Source of the DNA: Straminergon stramineum
Lineage: Eukaryota; Streptophyta; Bryopsida; Hypnales; Calliergonaceae
Direction: 5' to 3'
Length of the DNA stretch: 64,000 nt
Assembly: GCA_963920665.1 (NCBI GenBank)
Contig: OY987267.1
Location: 23,436,001-23,500,000 of the forward strand
Shown: piece after piece, positions 47,656 to 59,334 of the stretch
Layout of the letters: every line of letters starts with the position of its first letter
Numbering within the stretch: the first letter of the stretch is position 1
Notes under the pieces: model-generated
Database searches by the model: none
What the model was told of the DNA's origin: nothing
Seen by the model: the letters and a program-made list of their open reading frames with translations, nothing else
Position numbers and translations under genes: made by a program

Positions 47656-47870
47656 ATGTTGGTAAGTTTTTTGACAGATTGCCAAACATATTGATGGACT
47701 AACACTACCAACGGCAGTGCCATATCCTCTCATTAATTTCTGTAATTATGCGCGACAATGTGAACTTTGAAGCTTCTTCTTCAGTTACCGATAATCAGTC
47801 CAAGTTGTCTGTCATCTGTCACCAAACAGTCCCAAACACGAAAGAAAACAGTGAAGCATTCACTGCCGCA
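47656..47870. repeat. Repeat A, copy 2, remainder after the LINE
   Basis: 'gattgccaaacatattgatg' and 'gtgaactttgaagcttcttc' match A1 at 14780-15000. This shows the LINE landed inside A2. Confidence 0.85.
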
Positions 47871-49481
47871 CATCTGACCCTTATTGTTTAATACATCGAA
47901 TCAGAACTTTTTATCATTGCAGAGATAAAAGAACAACAGCTACCAGCCATGAGTGGCCTGGCCGAATCAGAAGTAACTTTCACAAAGATTGCAAGACATC
48001 CAACCTAGTACTGTACCTCCACCCTTCTCAATTCTGCCCTCAAATACGCATGGAGTACATACTTGAGGGGAATTTTTTTTTTTTTTTTTTTCCTTTTTTC
48101 TAGCTTTTGTATTCTAGAGCTAGATCCTAGCTACTTTTTAGTATTACATGTGACATAGCTCTCAAAAGTAAACTTGTGACAACTACCAAAAGTTAATTAA
48201 AAAAGAACTTTTGGAGCTATCAGATAGCAATATCCCATGTTGTAGTATGAGTTATGTAGAATCTACAATTACAACCTCTATTGTTTACCTAACCACACTG
48301 AATGTGTTCAAGAGCAATTACTGTCCAAAATTAAGTGGTAATTGTAATAACAAGCAACTAAATTTGCGTAATTAAGGCAACTAATCAATCTGGCTTGCAT
48401 GATGATTTAGCAAATCCTAGCCATTTATTTTTGAAGGCTTATTATCAAGACAAAGAATGCATTGAATAACCTGATGGTAGTCTCTGGGGATCCACTTGAC
48501 CGTTACTATTATCAGTCCTGAACTAGCTGGCAACTACTAAGTTGAGCTGAATATTTACCAATTTCATGATTTTTGATAACAGTACGCAATTGCTCATTGT
48601 TGTTCTAACTTACTTTAGCCTTGCTTAAACAAGCATTAAGTTCGATCTTTATGGTTTGAAAGTATAAGAAATTTGTGGTTCAACGTGGTTAGAAGGTGCT
48701 CATCTGCTCCAAAATATTTTGAGCAATCATAATAGTTACATAACTTGCACTAGGAGATATGGCTACATCACAACAATCATGTAACACCTAGGTTGATTGA
48801 CTAAACTTTGTGGTAATGCCTTGCATGTATGGAATTTCTTGTTTTTACTTCAAGTGAAGGCAATAACACGGGTATTAGGGCTGCAGACACCTGTTGCATT
48901 ATCACTAACGTACAACATGTTGTGGTGTTCTTGGGATGGGCACAGGTGACGCCCTATACTTCCCAGAGTTTTCACAAAAATAGAGACAAGCTGGCATACC
49001 ACACATTTCTTCCAGATAGAATATGCTCTTAGAGACATACTATGATATAGTCTCTTATTTTTGAATTCTACTATATACTTGTGACTATTTGTACTTGTGA
49101 TTTTATGTGCCTTGACACTTGAAGCAAGGATGTTCCAGAGACGGATTTTTTTTTCAAACTTTAATTCTGGATGTTATTCCTTTAGGATTTAAGAAGTCTA
49201 CTGCTGTTGACTTAAATATATAATTTTCGTATAAACCTCTATGGTTTTTATGTTTTATATATATATAAAATAAAAAATATTAAAGTAAGCTCCAACCATT
49301 TAAATGTTTCTCTTGAGTATACTTTTGAACACAACACCACAGTATGTTTCACATTGACACCTCACTTACTAATAAGAGTGCTATATAAATCAACACTGGT
49401 TGATATCCACCTTCGGATTTCTGACACAAATGATAATACATTGGGATGGATGACCACCTGGTAGCTCCAGATGTTCTATAA
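47871..49481. other. Interval with no recognised element
   Basis: Mildly AT-rich sequence with a 20-base T run near 48073-48092 and a short (TA)n run near 49255. No terminal repeats and no reading frame with a recognisable protein. Two short frames near 48829-49038 are on opposite strands of the same stretch. Confidence 0.5.
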
Positions 49482-49485
49482 TTAA

Positions 49486-50422
49486 CCCCTAAAGGACCAA
49501 ACAGTGTTTTTTGGCAACATAGCGAGTTTGGGCAACTCACTACGAATGGAATTTTTTTTTTCTTTCAAAATTTCACACAACATGTGCCCGAGGAGTATCT
49601 TTAAGGCCCAACAATTTTCATAACTTTTGAAGACATGGTTAAAAAGTTATTGTATAATATGTAGTTTTCATTGCTCGGCGGGCAACTTGGGCAGCAAAAA
49701 AACTTCTTTAAAAATCACTTTTTTTTAAAATAAAAATTTGAAATTGGTTTTCTAGATTTATATATACATGGAAAGATTTGAATCATTTCATTTCAATTTG
49801 TGAGATGAAAGTTATGAAGAGTTTTAGTTGTGTGTAGTTTGTATGTAGTTATGGAATTTCTACTATAAAATAAACTTTGAAGACCTTTATTTAACTCAAT
49901 TTTCAATATTTCTGGAAAAAAATAAAACTATTAGTTGTAGATTGTTTATTACAACATTACAACCATTGGGATTGGAATTTTTCAATTCTTTAAATAAATT
50001 GTTAACAATTTAGTATTTTGAATCATTCTCTACTTCTTTCTACTTACTCATTTTTTCCTGTATGTTGTACAATTCCAAATGATCTAAAAAATTTCAAGCA
50101 TGTGGATAACTTGCCTTGAAGAATGAATCCAAAGAGTTACAACCATTTTTGACATTTTTCCATAATGATTTGACCTTGTGAAGTGCAGCTGCATGGGTTT
50201 TTGCAGGGACAAAAAATGACTTTCTGTCAATTTAAACACTAATATCTTTCAATCTACATGGTGGAAATTTCTGAAATTTTTTCCAGATCTCAAACCAGCA
50301 TACTACAAGATCTTATGGTCACATGTGTCCAAAAATGTATTTTTTCTAAAATTTGGTACTTGTATTAGAAATGACAGTTTTGGAGCATTTTTGGTGAAAA
50401 CATAGTCAAATGCATTTAGGGG
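49486..50422 (+). mobile_element. TTAA element, family A, full length
   Basis: Starts CCCCTAAAGGACCAAACAGT and ends ATGCATTTAGGGG, with TTAA at 49482-49485 and 50423-50426. 937 bp, matching 9717-10656 end to end. Non-coding. A LINE fragment starts directly at its right border. Confidence 0.93.
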
Positions 50423-50426
50423 TTAA

Positions 50427-51080
50427 AAATATTTGACGGCTTTTGGGGCTCGTGCCTTAATTTCGCCAAGATTTAAAGCAATTTTTAATGGATTGTTTGG
50501 TAAGCAAATTTTGCATGAGTTTGGGAATATGCACAATCGATTATACATCATCTTTGCGAAACACCACCCATTTTGGGACCTCACGACAGACTCAATCCCA
50601 TTCAATGCATCTTTGGGACCAACACACCTCAACGATTCAATAACTTTTGTACCATTTGGTCTCTCCTCAAAGGATCGTCCCTATGGATTATATGGATTTC
50701 CCATAACAACAAAGTCTTCTCTAGAAGCCCATGGCCTATGGCTCACTCAGGAGTCCTTGTGGAACTCATTGTTGGATTCCGGGTGGGCAGCTCATCTGAA
50801 GGTGCAACTTAGTGCTCGCCAGTTTCCCCATCACGTGGCTTCTATTTGGACCAAATTCGATAGCATCTGGCTTCATTCCCCTGTGCTTAGTTGTAGACAT
50901 GGGGATACTATTGTTTGGAGCAAAATTGGCCCTGCTCTTTGTTCTTTTTTTTAGCCCTCTCTCTTCGTTGTCTTTCAGTGCTCTTTCTCTCTTCATTGTC
51001 TAGCCTTTCGGCTTGGTTGTTGTTCCTTTGTGTTTTTTAATGCAATGGCGTTTTTCTAGTTGTTTCAAAAATAAATAAAT
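50427..51080 (+). mobile_element. LINE 3' fragment (end of ORF2 and tail)
   Basis: Frames at 50433-50954 and 50573-50812 together give RFNNFCTIWSLLKGSSLWII and WISHNNKVFS. These correspond to FNGISNIWAVMHTVILWTLW and TECNDTAFNG of the large LINE, the end of the zf-RVT region. A T-rich 3' UTR, a 'cctttcggcttggttgttg' phrase and an (AAAT)n tail follow. It is 5'-truncated and carries at least one frameshift. It is a different subfamily from the LINE at 40618 and lies on the opposite strand. Confidence 0.75.
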
Positions 51081-52101
51081 AAATTTTGTATGAATGCACT
51101 AGCCGTGACACCCCTCTACAGACTGCTTCGTTTATTTCCTGACTATTCCAAACAATCTACTTATCCTCAATGTTCAGTTGTTGTTTCAATTGTTTTAATT
51201 GTTACACAGAGCGAGATTAAGGTTGCAACAACGTGAGGGCAAGTAGGTCTGGATCAACTGTGAACTTACGAAAATGGTGTTAGGGTCTCAAAACAACAGT
51301 CAACAGGTGTTGTAGTAATTTGACACTTTCGGTTACTAGTTCATTGAAATTGGAATTATGTTGGTTTGTAAGGATGGATTGAGTATTTTCTCTTGCAAAT
51401 TTACAATAACAAGTAGTGGTAAATCTGTAGACACCTCGTACACGTCTAGTAGCATACTAATGATTTACTGTTGGGCATGAGTACAAGTGAGGATTACCAC
51501 CTCCTAAGAATTTATTTAAGAAATTCAAAAACTTTCAAGTTATGATGATAGAGTATATTGTGCATGTTGATCTCCAACATACCAATCTTGGACTTATTCC
51601 AAGGCACCATTTGGATTTCTCTTTGTCGTAATACTATGAGCTTCAATGTTGATTGTTCTGGACTGTTCATTCATCTCCCAAGGTTTCAGTCCTCGAGACC
51701 AGTAAACCTTCTCTATTATGAGAAGTAGTATTCACTATTTGCACTTGACAGAATGGAATTCTCTCAGAGATTTATTTCTACACCCATTTTTTTTGGACCA
51801 AGTCCAAGTTATATTGCTAAAATTATATGTATGTGAAGACTGGTTATATATTTTAAAAGTGCCATTTTTCATATATTCATGTAGAATCTCTTGGAACAGT
51901 ACTTGGTACCTATGGTTCATACCCCATATACCAATATTAGTACCTAAAAATGAGTAGTTTTCTATTTCTACTTCTCTGTATGAACTAATGAGGAATTTTT
52001 TGTGCTAAACAAAATTGATTCTTATTTCCAAACATGAGTAGGATTTACTAAAGGGAAATAGAATCTACTCTGATTTTATTAGAGAAGAATCAAAAAAACA
52101 T
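51081..52101. other. Interval with no recognised element
   Basis: AT-rich sequence. Overlapping short frames on both strands (51718-51957) show no family features. No transposon ends seen. Confidence 0.5.
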
Positions 52102-52225
52102 TTTTTTGACACAAATGAAACGGAATTCCATTGCAAGAGAAAAAAAATACAAACTAGCCAACCACAAGTGGCCTGGGCCAGAGGGGAAATTTACACTACA
52201 AATACAAGAGGGCAAAATTGGGAAG
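52102..52225 (-). mobile_element. LINE 3' tail fragment, minus strand
   Basis: The T run plus 'gacacaaatgaaacggaatt' and 'aagtggcctgggcc' match the 3' end of the big LINE at 40620-40700. A severely 5'-truncated copy. Confidence 0.75.
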
Positions 52226-52501
52226 GGTGGTGGTAATTGCTGCTAGTTCGCCTCTTTAGTCTTGGTATAATATTTTTCCTTCCTTTCACTATGCACTAAA
52301 TGAAATGTAAACACACATTTCTGAGTAAAAAGTTTGAAATGATGAAACTTGACCATTTCGGAGCACAGTTGATTGTGTGAGAAGTTGAGACCCAGAACTT
52401 ACTAAGCAACTTAAATTTGAACTGAGCATGCCTGCCTATTGATGATTCATATTTATTTGAAAAAATAGCTTCACAAGTTACCAGACAGTTTACATGCTTA
52501 A

Positions 52502-54261
52502 CCCCTAAAGGACCAAATGGTGTTTTTTCACAACATAGCAATTTGGGGCGGTTCACTACGAATGGAATTTTTATTTTTTTTCCTTGAAATTTTCACAAAA
52601 CATGTGTCCAAGGAGTAGCTTCAAGGCCCAACAATTTTCATTACTTTTGAATACACGGTTAACCCCTAAGTGCCTAAGCCTTTCCAAGTGTGTTTTGACT
52701 ATGAAAAAAGAACATGGGCTTATAGTTATCCCCAACCCCAAAAAATGTTTTAAAAAAAAAATCTAACCATATGGATGTCTAAAGAGCTTGCTTATTAGTG
52801 TGCTTACCAATTTAGAGAGAAAAATTGCATAGAAGTTGTGAGATTATAACAAGAGAAATACACATTTTGTATTTTTAATATGCCACCCCTTCCCCACAAT
52901 GTTTTAGAAATTTGCATATAAGATTTTTTGGGTATTGGAGGTGACATGACCAACTAAAAATTGTGTTAGCACACTAAAATGCACTTCCAAAAACCTAAAG
53001 TTCAAATGAAGAGCTATCAAACTCATTACACAATCCACCTTGCAATTGTTGAAATGCAATATTTTTTAATAAGTAGAAATCGCAATTAACTCCAAATCAA
53101 CATTTGCATGTTTAAATTTTCAATGGTGAATATCATGAAAACACTTTACTCTTTCCAGTGGGACCATTTTCAAAGCAAATGGATAAGAACAATTTTTTAG
53201 ATCTCAAATCAAGAGAAATTGGCAAGCTTTGCTTAAAGCCAAGAAATCAAGTAAAATTTGCAAGCTTTACTCTTCCACTAAGATACATATATGCCTTTGA
53301 GGACCTCTCAAAAATCCAGTATTTCCTTTTGTTCTGTGAAAAATAAAAAAGTTTAGTAGTTAACCTTTGAAATTGCCCTTAAAAATTTTCAAAGTGGTCA
53401 CAGGAATTTAACTGCCCATCCCAAAATGAGCCTGAATTTGAGGTTGACCAAATATGGTCAATGAGGCAATTAGGGGTTAAAAAGTTATTGTATGACATGT
53501 AGTTTTCATTGTTTGGTGGGTAGCCTAGGTAGCAAAAAAACCCTTCTTAAAATATCACTTCTTTTAAAATGAAAATTTGAAATTGGTTTTCTAGATTAAT
53601 ATATATGTGAAAAGCTTTGAATCATTCCATTTTGATTTGTGAGATGAAAGTTATGAAGAGTCCTAGTTGTGGGTAGTTTGTGTGTAGTAATGGAATCTCT
53701 ACTCTAAAATAAACTTTAAAGACCTGTATTTAACTCAATTTTCAATATTTTTGGAAAAAAATAAAATCTTAGGCTATATATTGTTTATTACAACATTGCA
53801 ACTATTGGGATTGTCATTTTTCAATTCCGTAAATAAATTATTGACAATTTAGTATTTTTAGTCATTCTCTACTTCTTTCTACTTACTAATTTTTTCTTAT
53901 ATGTTATACAATTCCAAATGATCTAAAAATTTTCAAGCATGTAGCCAACATGACTTGAAGAATTAATCCAAAGAGTTACAACCATTTACGACTTTTTTCA
54001 TAATGATCCGACCTTGTGAAGTGCAACTGCCTAGTTTTTTGCTTGGCCCCAAAATGGCTTTTTGTCACTTCAAATGCTAATATCTTGCAATCCACATGGT
54101 GGAAATTCCTGAAATTTTTTCTACATCTTCCCAAACCAGCATAATACAAGATCCTATGGTTACATTTGTCCAAAAATGTTTTTAAAAAAATTTGATACTT
54201 GCACTAGAAATGACAGTTTTGGAACATTTTTGGTGAAAACATAGTCAAATACATTTAGGGG
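52502..54261 (+). mobile_element. TTAA element, family A, split by a second TTAA element
   Basis: Starts CCCCTAAAGGACCAAATGGT after TTAA (52498-52501) and ends ATACATTTAGGGG at 54261, followed by a mutated TGAA. Its 946-bp host part is interrupted by 52663-53476. H2 shows the site without the insert ('gatgcttgaaatacaag', about 29670). Confidence 0.9.
52663..53476. mobile_element. TTAA element nested in family A
   Basis: Starts CCCCTAAGTGCCTAAGCC and ends GGCAATTAGGGG, with TTAA at 52659-52662 and 53477-53480. Every other family-A copy reads 'ggttaaaaagttattg' here with a single TTAA (for example near 9876 and 49638), so removing 814 bp plus one TTAA restores the host exactly. Non-coding. Confidence 0.95.
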
Positions 54262-54489
54262 TGAAAATACAATTTCAGCTTTAGATGGAGTTTCACATGC
54301 TCAATCCCTCTTAACCTCAACCCATCTCTGTTGAAGCCTTTAGAAGTGTAGAAATGTCAATGTCAATGGAGGAATCAACATCTACGCCAGGTTCGTATAT
54401 AGAGCGCTCTCAAGTAATGGTAGACAACAGATTCGAGCATGCATGTGGATTCTGCCAACGAAAACTATATGGTCAAGATACTTGGATTA

Positions 54490-54893
54490 AAGTAGGAGGC
54501 TCAAATTCTGCACGGGCATTTAGAATTGCCCCTACTTTAGCTTTGAGATGGATATGAGATGGTTCTTAAATCAACCTCTATAGTCATTTGAATGAATCAA
54601 GAAAAAAATTATAATTTATTGCAAGAGCCAATCATTGTCCTTGCTTTCCCATTTTTCTTTATAACTTCAAGTGAACAATTTATGGGAGACCTAGTGTCAC
54701 AAATAGTGACCTAGGACACAAAAGTTTGAAAATTCATAACTAATTCAATAATGATTCAAAAAATATGAAATCACTTGTGTTATATTCTACATCTATATCT
54801 CTTTATCTAAAAAATAAACTAAAAATATTACCATGAAAAGATATACATGAAAAAGCAGACCAACCCTTAGATGGGCGGTTCATGAGCCTACAA
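54490..54893. mobile_element. MITE-like insertion in H3, GTAGG...CCTAC ends
   Basis: H1 and H2 run from 'acttggatta' straight to 'ctgatactcc' or similar; H3 has about 400 extra bases. The insert begins 'agtaggaggctca' and ends 'tgagcctac', short inverted ends. The interior matches 21785-22190. The target duplication is not certain. Confidence 0.6.
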
Positions 54894-54930
54894 CCTTACT
54901 GATACTCCTGAATGATCACAAGTCCAACTA

Positions 54931-55056
54931 AAGGTATGTTCACATTTGGTGTTAAAGAGTGTTGGTACTGAAGATCTTAGGAATGAATTTAGACCTATTT
55001 CTGGACTAGATTCACATTGCAAACATCACTTTTAACACCAAGAACAAACATACCTT
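54931..55056. mobile_element. 126-bp MITE, TA duplication
   Basis: The ends AAGGTATGTT...AACATACCTT are perfect over 10 bp, with further pairing inward (ggtgttaaa / tttaacacc). TA flanks both sides (54929-54930, 55057-55058). H2 has the uninterrupted 'caactaagttatgac'. It can fold into a long hairpin. A Tc1/mariner-type TA target is likely. Confidence 0.8.
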
Positions 55057-55351
55057 TAGTTATGACAGTCAAGGGACGAAGTATTTTAGCCCATGTTGCT
55101 AGCAGCATTTGAACTATTTACAAGTAGAACTCAAAGTCCATGGTTCTGCCATTTCTTGAACTGTTCCAAATAAGCTTAGTTCTCACAATGCAGCTCTAAG
55201 TGTTGAACACAGATAAATCAACTACAAGCAATTAGATTATCCCAATACGGTCCTCAATGTCATATTCATTAACAAACGGTTTGACTTCAAACAGTCACTG
55301 AGGTCAATATTCCGTGAGCGACCATTCCAGTGATCACATTGCATGTGTTAA

Positions 55352-55573
55352 CCCTAGAAGGACGCGGGGGGTCCATTTGAAAATCATCATTTCTGAAACC
55401 ATGGGAATAATTGGTATTAAAAAAATCAAAAAAACTCATTTGAAGTCAAACTACTATAGAAGATCTCCACTTCCCACCACTAATTCCAAGGATGAATAGT
55501 TGAATTTCTGTCCTACACAGGAGAATGCCTTGTCATTCATCGGACACTAAACGTCCGTGGCGTCTTTTCTGGG
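55352..55573 (+). mobile_element. TTAA MITE, short family, copy 3
   Basis: Starts CCCTAGAAGGACGCGGGG and ends GTCTTTTCTGGG, with TTAA at 55348-55351 and 55574-55577. 222 bp, like 22229-22450. Its target TTAA was formed by H-flank TTA plus the first A of the neighbouring MITE, so it landed exactly at that junction. The CCCTAGAA start is very close to that of the classic insect piggyBac end. Confidence 0.9.
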
Positions 55574-55576
55574 TTA

Positions 55577-56037
55577 AGGTAAAACAGCCCATTACAGACC
55601 AAATGGGGGGTTTGTCCTCTTGTCATTTTTGAAATTTTCTACTTTTTTTTCCAAAGAAAGTCAAGTGATAGAAATGACGAGAGCATTTGAAATCATATTT
55701 TTTTGACAAAGTGTGAATTCGTTATGAATTTTTTAAGTGTTCAGCCCATCACAGCCTGTAGACTACCCCAAAACCAACAAAAACTGATCCATAACACTCA
55801 TCTTACTTACCTATTACAGTCACAATATTTTCTAACACAAAAGACCTGAAAAAGGCACTTCCTGCAATGAATTAACACTAAAAAATTGAAAGTTCCTATT
55901 GCAGTCACTAATTACTCCATTCCAGTTAGCTAAGACATTGAATGTGGCCCAAATCTCAAAAATTAAAAGAAAACTTTAATGGGTTCATTCATAGAGTTCT
56001 ATAATGGTCAAAAGTTCCGTAATGGGCTGTTTTACCT
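55577..56037. mobile_element. MITE, AGGTAAAACAGCCCATTA ends, TA duplication
   Basis: The terminal inverted repeats AGGTAAAACAGCCCATTA and TAATGGGCTGTTTTACCT are perfect over 18 bp. TA duplication: 55575-55576 and 56038-56039. H1 has the simple site 'tatgttatctaacc' near 1430. The 461-bp body is non-coding. It was present before the TTAA MITE at its left edge. Confidence 0.88.
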
Positions 56038-56349
56038 TATCTAATCTCAAGGAGAATAAGATTTCAACAAACATAGGCCAATCATGAAACCGAAGTGGTG
56101 AATGTTGCTGAGGAAGAGTAGGACCGGATGGGTGATTTTACACCCAAAATTTTTTCCGTCAAACATCGAACAAAAGGTTTTAACAATTGTACACGTCACT
56201 GACTGAGTTATATGTAACCTACCGTAGTAGTATAGAACAACTAGTATTTTTCTAGAGAACACATCAAATGACATGTAAATCTTGACAAGTGCATGTCAAA
56301 AAATCCACTGGAGGTATTAACTTAAGGACAATCATCACGGAGTGTCAAT

Positions 56350-57042
56350 GGTGATTGCAAGAATCACTTTTACTATTTATTGCGTTTTGGATTTTCTATT
56401 TGTTAATACTATGGATACTACAAGTATAGTGAGTACTACTTGATGCATGGATTAGGAAATGTGGACCATTGATGTGATTGTGGATGTAGTGGCCCAACAA
56501 CACATCTATATTTATCATTAGATGACATGAATGGATGACAAGGTTTGTTCATCGGTTTCAAATAGGGGGATTTAATCAGCCATTGTGTTTTGTCCCCTAC
56601 TAATATTATTTAGGACTAGACAATATCCTACATCACTCTTTTGAGATAGAGATTTATATATTTTTTTTAATGGAAACTTCTACATTTTATTTCTTAAAAC
56701 TATAAAATCTACTTTGAAAATTTAGGATAAAGTAGCCATTGTTACCAACTCACTAGAGAGAAGTAAGTCCTAAGAAAACACAAAATTCTAATTTTTAATT
56801 GTTAGAAAATTCATATTGATTGAAGCACACTTACACTTTAGGACAATGCACAAGAGACTTGAAGCACTTTATTTAAAATCTCTCCCTTGAGAGGGTGTAT
56901 GTTGTTTACTATTAAATTCAAGTGCATTGACAATTGCCATATGATCATTCATTGAATCATTTTTGCAATACTTTTACTAGAAAAACACTTCCGCATTCAA
57001 CACGTGACAAGAGATAGTACAAGTTTTTCTTGCAATCAAAAA
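56350..57042. mobile_element. GTGATTGCAA-ended element in H3 (orthologue of 1757-4253)
   Basis: Starts GGTGATTGCAAGAATCACTT and ends TTTTTCTTGCAATCA. It is collinear with the H1 copy but lacks the CTAG-flanked insertion; the empty CTAG is at 56977-56980. It was therefore present before H was duplicated. Confidence 0.6.
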
Positions 57043-57136
57043 AATTCAACAGGGATTGAAGACTCCAAAACCATGTAGAGAAAATATTATATACTTCCAT
57101 GATGCAACTGCTTTGTCAACATGTTGCAACAATTAA

Positions 57137-58241
57137 CCCCTAAATGCCCAAGGCCTACTTGGAGCTTCTTGAAATTTGTTCTAAATTGAACAAAAAGTTA
57201 ACATTTTCATAAGTTATACCAATTTCTTTTGAATTGTAACCGTACAAATTCAAACTAGACATGTTAGAGATCACATAGGAAAAGATAACATCACAATATC
57301 ACTTACGGATTGAAAGACTATAATGTTTGATCATGAGGGTGTTAAAAGTCTGAAAATTTTTCAATTCTTTTTTCGCATGTCAACTCTAAAAATTTGGTCA
57401 CTAAAAAAATATGAGGTTATAGGGCATAGCATGCACAAATCCAATCAATTTATGTTTTTTCAAAATCTATTCTACAATTTTTAAAAATAAATTTCTAATG
57501 TGATTTTTCCTCCAAGATCTAGTGTATTTGAGGCTCATCTCCAAGAGCCCTCAACACTATGGGAAGTCAAGATTGCAATGGGCATCCTTGTACAAAATCT
57601 TGAATTGAAAAATTAGAATCCTTTATTTTTTAAATTGTCCTTTTGATCCTAAAAATAGACTTCAAAGAGAGTTCTCCAAAAATATGAACTAATAATATTA
57701 GCAATTTGGTTGGATTTTACTTAACTTCAAAGTTTTCAAATGCATTAACACCAGAATCTGGTGCCTTAGAGCATCTGCAATGTAGCCGGGAACAGGCCCA
57801 GTATCAGCACTGTAGAGGGTGCTTTGGCATTTCTAATTAAAACCCGGCTCCAATGCAACCATTAAGGGGCCCTCCACTTCCACGGCCTCCGTATGGAAAC
57901 ACTCAGGATTGGCAAATTTGCAAAATGTGAAGGGTCCGCAAGTTGGCTCCAGGTAAGAATAATCATTGTTGTCATACCTTTTCAAACATTGGTATATGTG
58001 TCAATCAATGCTACCTTCCCTTGTTTGCATGAAAAGTCTCCTTTCATTTTAGATTCTTTTCTTTCTTTCTTTTTATAATATGAAAAAGTCCATTTGACGT
58101 TTAAATTATTGGCTTTGCATTGGGTCAATTTTCCCAAAGAAAAATCTAGCACTATGCAGGCCTCATTGAATGGCTCAGCATTCACCGTTACACCGCTCGT
58201 ATACCAAGTATGCATAGCAGATGCTCTTAGACATTTAGGGG
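57137..58241. mobile_element. TTAA element, 1.1 kb
   Basis: Starts CCCCTAAATGCCCAAGGCC and ends TAGACATTTAGGGG, with TTAA at 57133-57136 and 58242-58245. H1 continues through this place without the insert (about 4335-4345, 'agcaaggactct'). It carries the nested 57769-58226 element. Non-coding. Confidence 0.88.
57769..58226. mobile_element. PIF/Tourist-like MITE, GAGCATCTGC ends, TTA duplication
   Basis: The ends GAGCATCTGC and GCAGATGCTC are perfect inverted repeats; TTA flanks both sides (57766-57768, 58227-58229). 458 bp, less AT-rich than its host element. A 3-bp TTA target fits PIF/Harbinger. Two opposite-strand frames in it have no domain. Confidence 0.75.
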
Positions 58242-58580
58242 TTAAGGACTCTGGGTTTGACATCAAAACCAGTAGGTCCAACTGAAAGTAACTTGGATTC
58301 TTGCTATGCAATGCATTCGAGGTTTAGGCATTCGTGTAACAAATAAGAAATGAAAGGGCTTACCTCATGTAAGAAAGACAAACTCGTTGAGAAATGCACA
58401 TACATCAAGTACAGGAGAAAAACTTGTAAATCTTTTGAAGTACTTAGCATGTGGATGCATGAGAGATATGTATTGTAGTGCTTATTTGTTATTAATTTTT
58501 CAAGAAAGACACAAGAATCTTGCTTTGGGTTTCATATGAAATGGTACACATAACTTAGAGTCCGATCCACATGTTTATCA

Positions 58581-59334
58581 AGTGATTGCAAAAAATACTT
58601 CACGTTTTTGTTTCAAAATTGAAATTTCTAATTGAAGGATTGGCAATACTATGAACTACTATAAATTCTACGTGTTAGCGTGTGCCTATGAATCTCAATC
58701 GTCGATTTGGGGCGCCTTCAGATTTAAATTGTTGATTCAGTACTATGCGGTACTCTGTAGTACTATAGACTACTACAAAGTACTACAGAAACTAATGGAA
58801 GCAAAAAAAAGTAGAGAAGGGATTTGTGCACCTTTTCATTTATAGTAATTCAGAAAAAAATTTAAAAACTAATAGAAAAATCCATTTTGCTAGAAAAGAT
58901 TGTGCCTGCATTGCACCAAAAAATTCATCTAGGAAGTTTTTTCCCTCTTCATAGGCTTCGTGCAAAGGAAGGTCACTTTGGCCCCATGTGGGCAACCAAA
59001 ATGTTACTACATTCATAAAAACTCACTGTTAGTCCTTGTAACGTTAGTAGACTTCCAACATATCCAATTTGTGGCTTTGAATTCGCATTTTGGGGTAAAA
59101 AATACGACTAAAAATCCCCCAAATGGCCAAAGTAGACACCCAATTGGGGGCAGATTAAAAATAGTAAAATAATTTGAAAAATTTGAAAAAATTACATAAT
59201 GTCTGAAACTACCACATGTACCTTCATTCCAAATTTCATGCCAAGCAGACAAATGATGCAAAAGTTATGAGCAAAAACTCACTTGTCCAAGAACAAGAGG
59301 ACAAAAAATAGGCAAGTGTTTCTTGCAATCACCC
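58581..59334. mobile_element. GTGATTGCAA-ended element in H3, absent from H1
   Basis: Left end AGTGATTGCAAAAAATACTT, right end AAGTGTTTCTTGCAATCACC. H1 reads 'tttatcacaaagctctg' at this point (about 4669), so the 754-bp element inserted after the H copies separated. A near-perfect hairpin lies at 58750-58793. The exact target duplication is unclear. Confidence 0.7.
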
